Of a stretch of 22,987 nt of DNA, positions 21,779-22,987 are shown piece by piece. This stretch comes from DATMYQ01 sp035560935 (GTDB taxonomy: Bacteria; Bacillota; Negativicutes; Sporomusales; Sporomusaceae): the NCBI GenBank assembly GCA_035560935.1, contig DATMYQ010000027.1:1-22987 (forward strand), given 5' to 3'. Position 1 is the first letter of the stretch. Each line of letters starts with the position of its first letter. Both the position numbers and the translations under genes were made by a program. Below the pieces are notes generated by a model, which was not told the origin of the DNA, did not search any database, and saw only the letters and a list, made by a program, of their open reading frames with translations.

Positions 21779-22912
21779 TTAGCCGAGTTTGGTTGAACAG
21801 AGAGATTTGATGCGGATAATTATTTCTGCCGTCAGGTAAGTTGCCAGCAGACAGACGGCGCTGACCAGCAGATATTTCGCTGCGATGGCCATATCAAGCT
21901 TTTGCGCCGCGTAGGCCACGGGCAGAACGACCGCTTGGTGGATGTAATAGATCGTGTAAGAAGTCAGCGACAGCCGCCGCCATAAATAGCCGCTGCCGTT
22001 CATTTTGTGCTGAAAGAACGCCAACAAGGTAAACACCATGCCGAGACAAAAGAAAGAATGCAGCACGGCGTGACCGGCTTTTAACAGGCTGGTTGGCGGA
22101 ACCGGGAAGGAAAGGCGGTATAACAGGAATATCACGGCGAACAAAAGGGTAATCAGACTCCATTGCCGCAGTGAAGGGCGATAGCCGGCCGCGGTAAACC
22201 AAGCATTGCGCCAGGCATGAATACCGAGCAGGAAATACGCAAGATACAGCAGCAGGCGGGAAGGCTGAAAGGCAATGACATAGAGCTGGTTGAACCACAG
22301 ATCCGCCGGCGCGACCAACGTGGCCAGCCAGAAGGTCGTCGCAGTGATTGCGCCGAACCCCAGAAAAAGAGGAACTGTCGGGTCGGTGGGCTGGGCCTTG
22401 GCCCGGAGCAGAGCCGGCCTGAAGCGATAAAGGCTGACAGCCAGCAGATAAAAATAAAACAACAGCCCCAGAAACCAGTAATGGGCCTGGTTGAAAATTT
22501 TGGGAGTAAAAAACATCGTTTGCCAAAAAAACAGGTACGCGGGCGGCGTGGCGGAGCGGCTGAACCAGATCATATAGGTGATGGCGGGGGCTAACAGCAG
22601 AACGCCGGCGATCCAGGGCAGAACGATCCGGTTGATTTTATTGCGGAAAAAGGCGGAAACAGAGCCGCGCTGCAGGACCGGGACGGTAAAGTAACCGGCA
22701 ATCAGGAACATCGTGGGCATGATAAATACGTCGACCAGCATAACGAAAGCGGTGAAAAAAAGGCTTTGCTTTATATCGATAACATACCACCATTCCAACG
22801 GTGGAAACATATAGCCGAGGGAAACGTGAAAGGCGATAACCAGCAAAATGATAAACGAGCGCAGATTGTCGAGGAAATACAGGCGGGCTTTGGCGGGTGC
22901 ACTGGTTGTCAT
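21779..22912 (-). CDS. Acyltransferase-3 family membrane protein
   Basis: About 377 residues with ten or so hydrophobic helices. The N-terminal motif LDNLRSFIILLVIAFHVSLG carries the conserved His of Acyltransferase_3 (OafA/YrhL-type) proteins. FRNKINRIVLPW fits the conserved R-x-x-R-I-x-x-P loop. These enzymes move acetyl or other acyl groups from the cytoplasm onto sugars of the envelope; the acceptor here is unknown. I place the start at 22912, where AAGGAGG lies 11 nt upstream. The longer frame from 22948 would swallow that RBS. It converges on kdpC and has no partner genes in view. Confidence 0.85.
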   Translation of the reverse strand: MTTSAPAKARLYFLDNLRSFIILLVIAFHVSLGYMFPPLEWWYVIDIKQSLFFTAFVMLVDVFIMPTMFLIAGYFTVPVLQRGSVSAFFRNKINRIVLPWIAGVLLLAPAITYMIWFSRSATPPAYLFFWQTMFFTPKIFNQAHYWFLGLLFYFYLLAVSLYRFRPALLRAKAQPTDPTVPLFLGFGAITATTFWLATLVAPADLWFNQLYVIAFQPSRLLLYLAYFLLGIHAWRNAWFTAAGYRPSLRQWSLITLLFAVIFLLYRLSFPVPPTSLLKAGHAVLHSFFCLGMVFTLLAFFQHKMNGSGYLWRRLSLTSYTIYYIHQAVVLPVAYAAQKLDMAIAAKYLLVSAVCLLATYLTAEIIIRIKSLCSTKLG

Positions 22913-22987
22913 GAGTGGTAAAACCTCCTTGTAGGTAGTGGTGGGCACCGATTTGCTGATGACCGGCGTAACAAAAAATGGTAGGAA

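Overview
The window looks like a Firmicutes chromosome, most likely a Negativicutes-type organism (Sporomusa/Pelosinus-like). This is inferred from strong GGAGG ribosome-binding sites throughout, the DUF1659-DUF2922-YvrJ gene trio, a Bacillus-type LexA operator, and a Kdp system with a separate kdpF and a full-length kdpD. The assignment comes from gene content only.

The left part (1-3300) is visibly richer in A+T than the rest. It carries an ImmA/IrrE-type metallopeptidase cut by the window edge. After a terminator comes a tight three-gene operon: a tandem ubiquitin-like ('multiubiquitin') protein, an E1-like ThiF/DUF6791 activating enzyme, and a DUF6527 Cys/His-rich protein. This is a compact bacterial ubiquitin-like conjugation system with no recognisable separate E2 or JAB peptidase here. 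It is the most interesting system in the window.

From 3300 to 5330 there is a GC-rich cassette behind a promoter overlapped by a near-consensus LexA (SOS) box: a cytoplasmic-looking amidase, DUF1659, DUF2922, a 31-residue acidic ORF, YvrJ and a small membrane ORF, closed by a terminator. From 5330 to 6204 I see no convincing gene. The stretch is GC-rich and full of inverted repeats, followed by three TTCTAAC repeats and the 3' end of a tRNA or tmRNA with its own terminator. That layout suggests the right-hand attachment scar of an integrated element whose body lies to the left.

The right part looks like ordinary chromosome devoted to ion homeostasis. It holds an unknown exported protein, a cadC-cadA Cd/Zn/Pb efflux operon, mgtC divergent from a corA-like transporter, an alpha/beta hydrolase, and the potassium-responsive kdpDE and kdpFAB-xre-C units. 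Two Kdp features stand out. An XRE-type HTH gene lies between kdpB and kdpC. Matched 11-bp-spaced TTTAC-type repeats sit exactly 60 bp upstream of the candidate -10 of both kdp promoters. The window ends with a convergent acyltransferase-3 family membrane protein.
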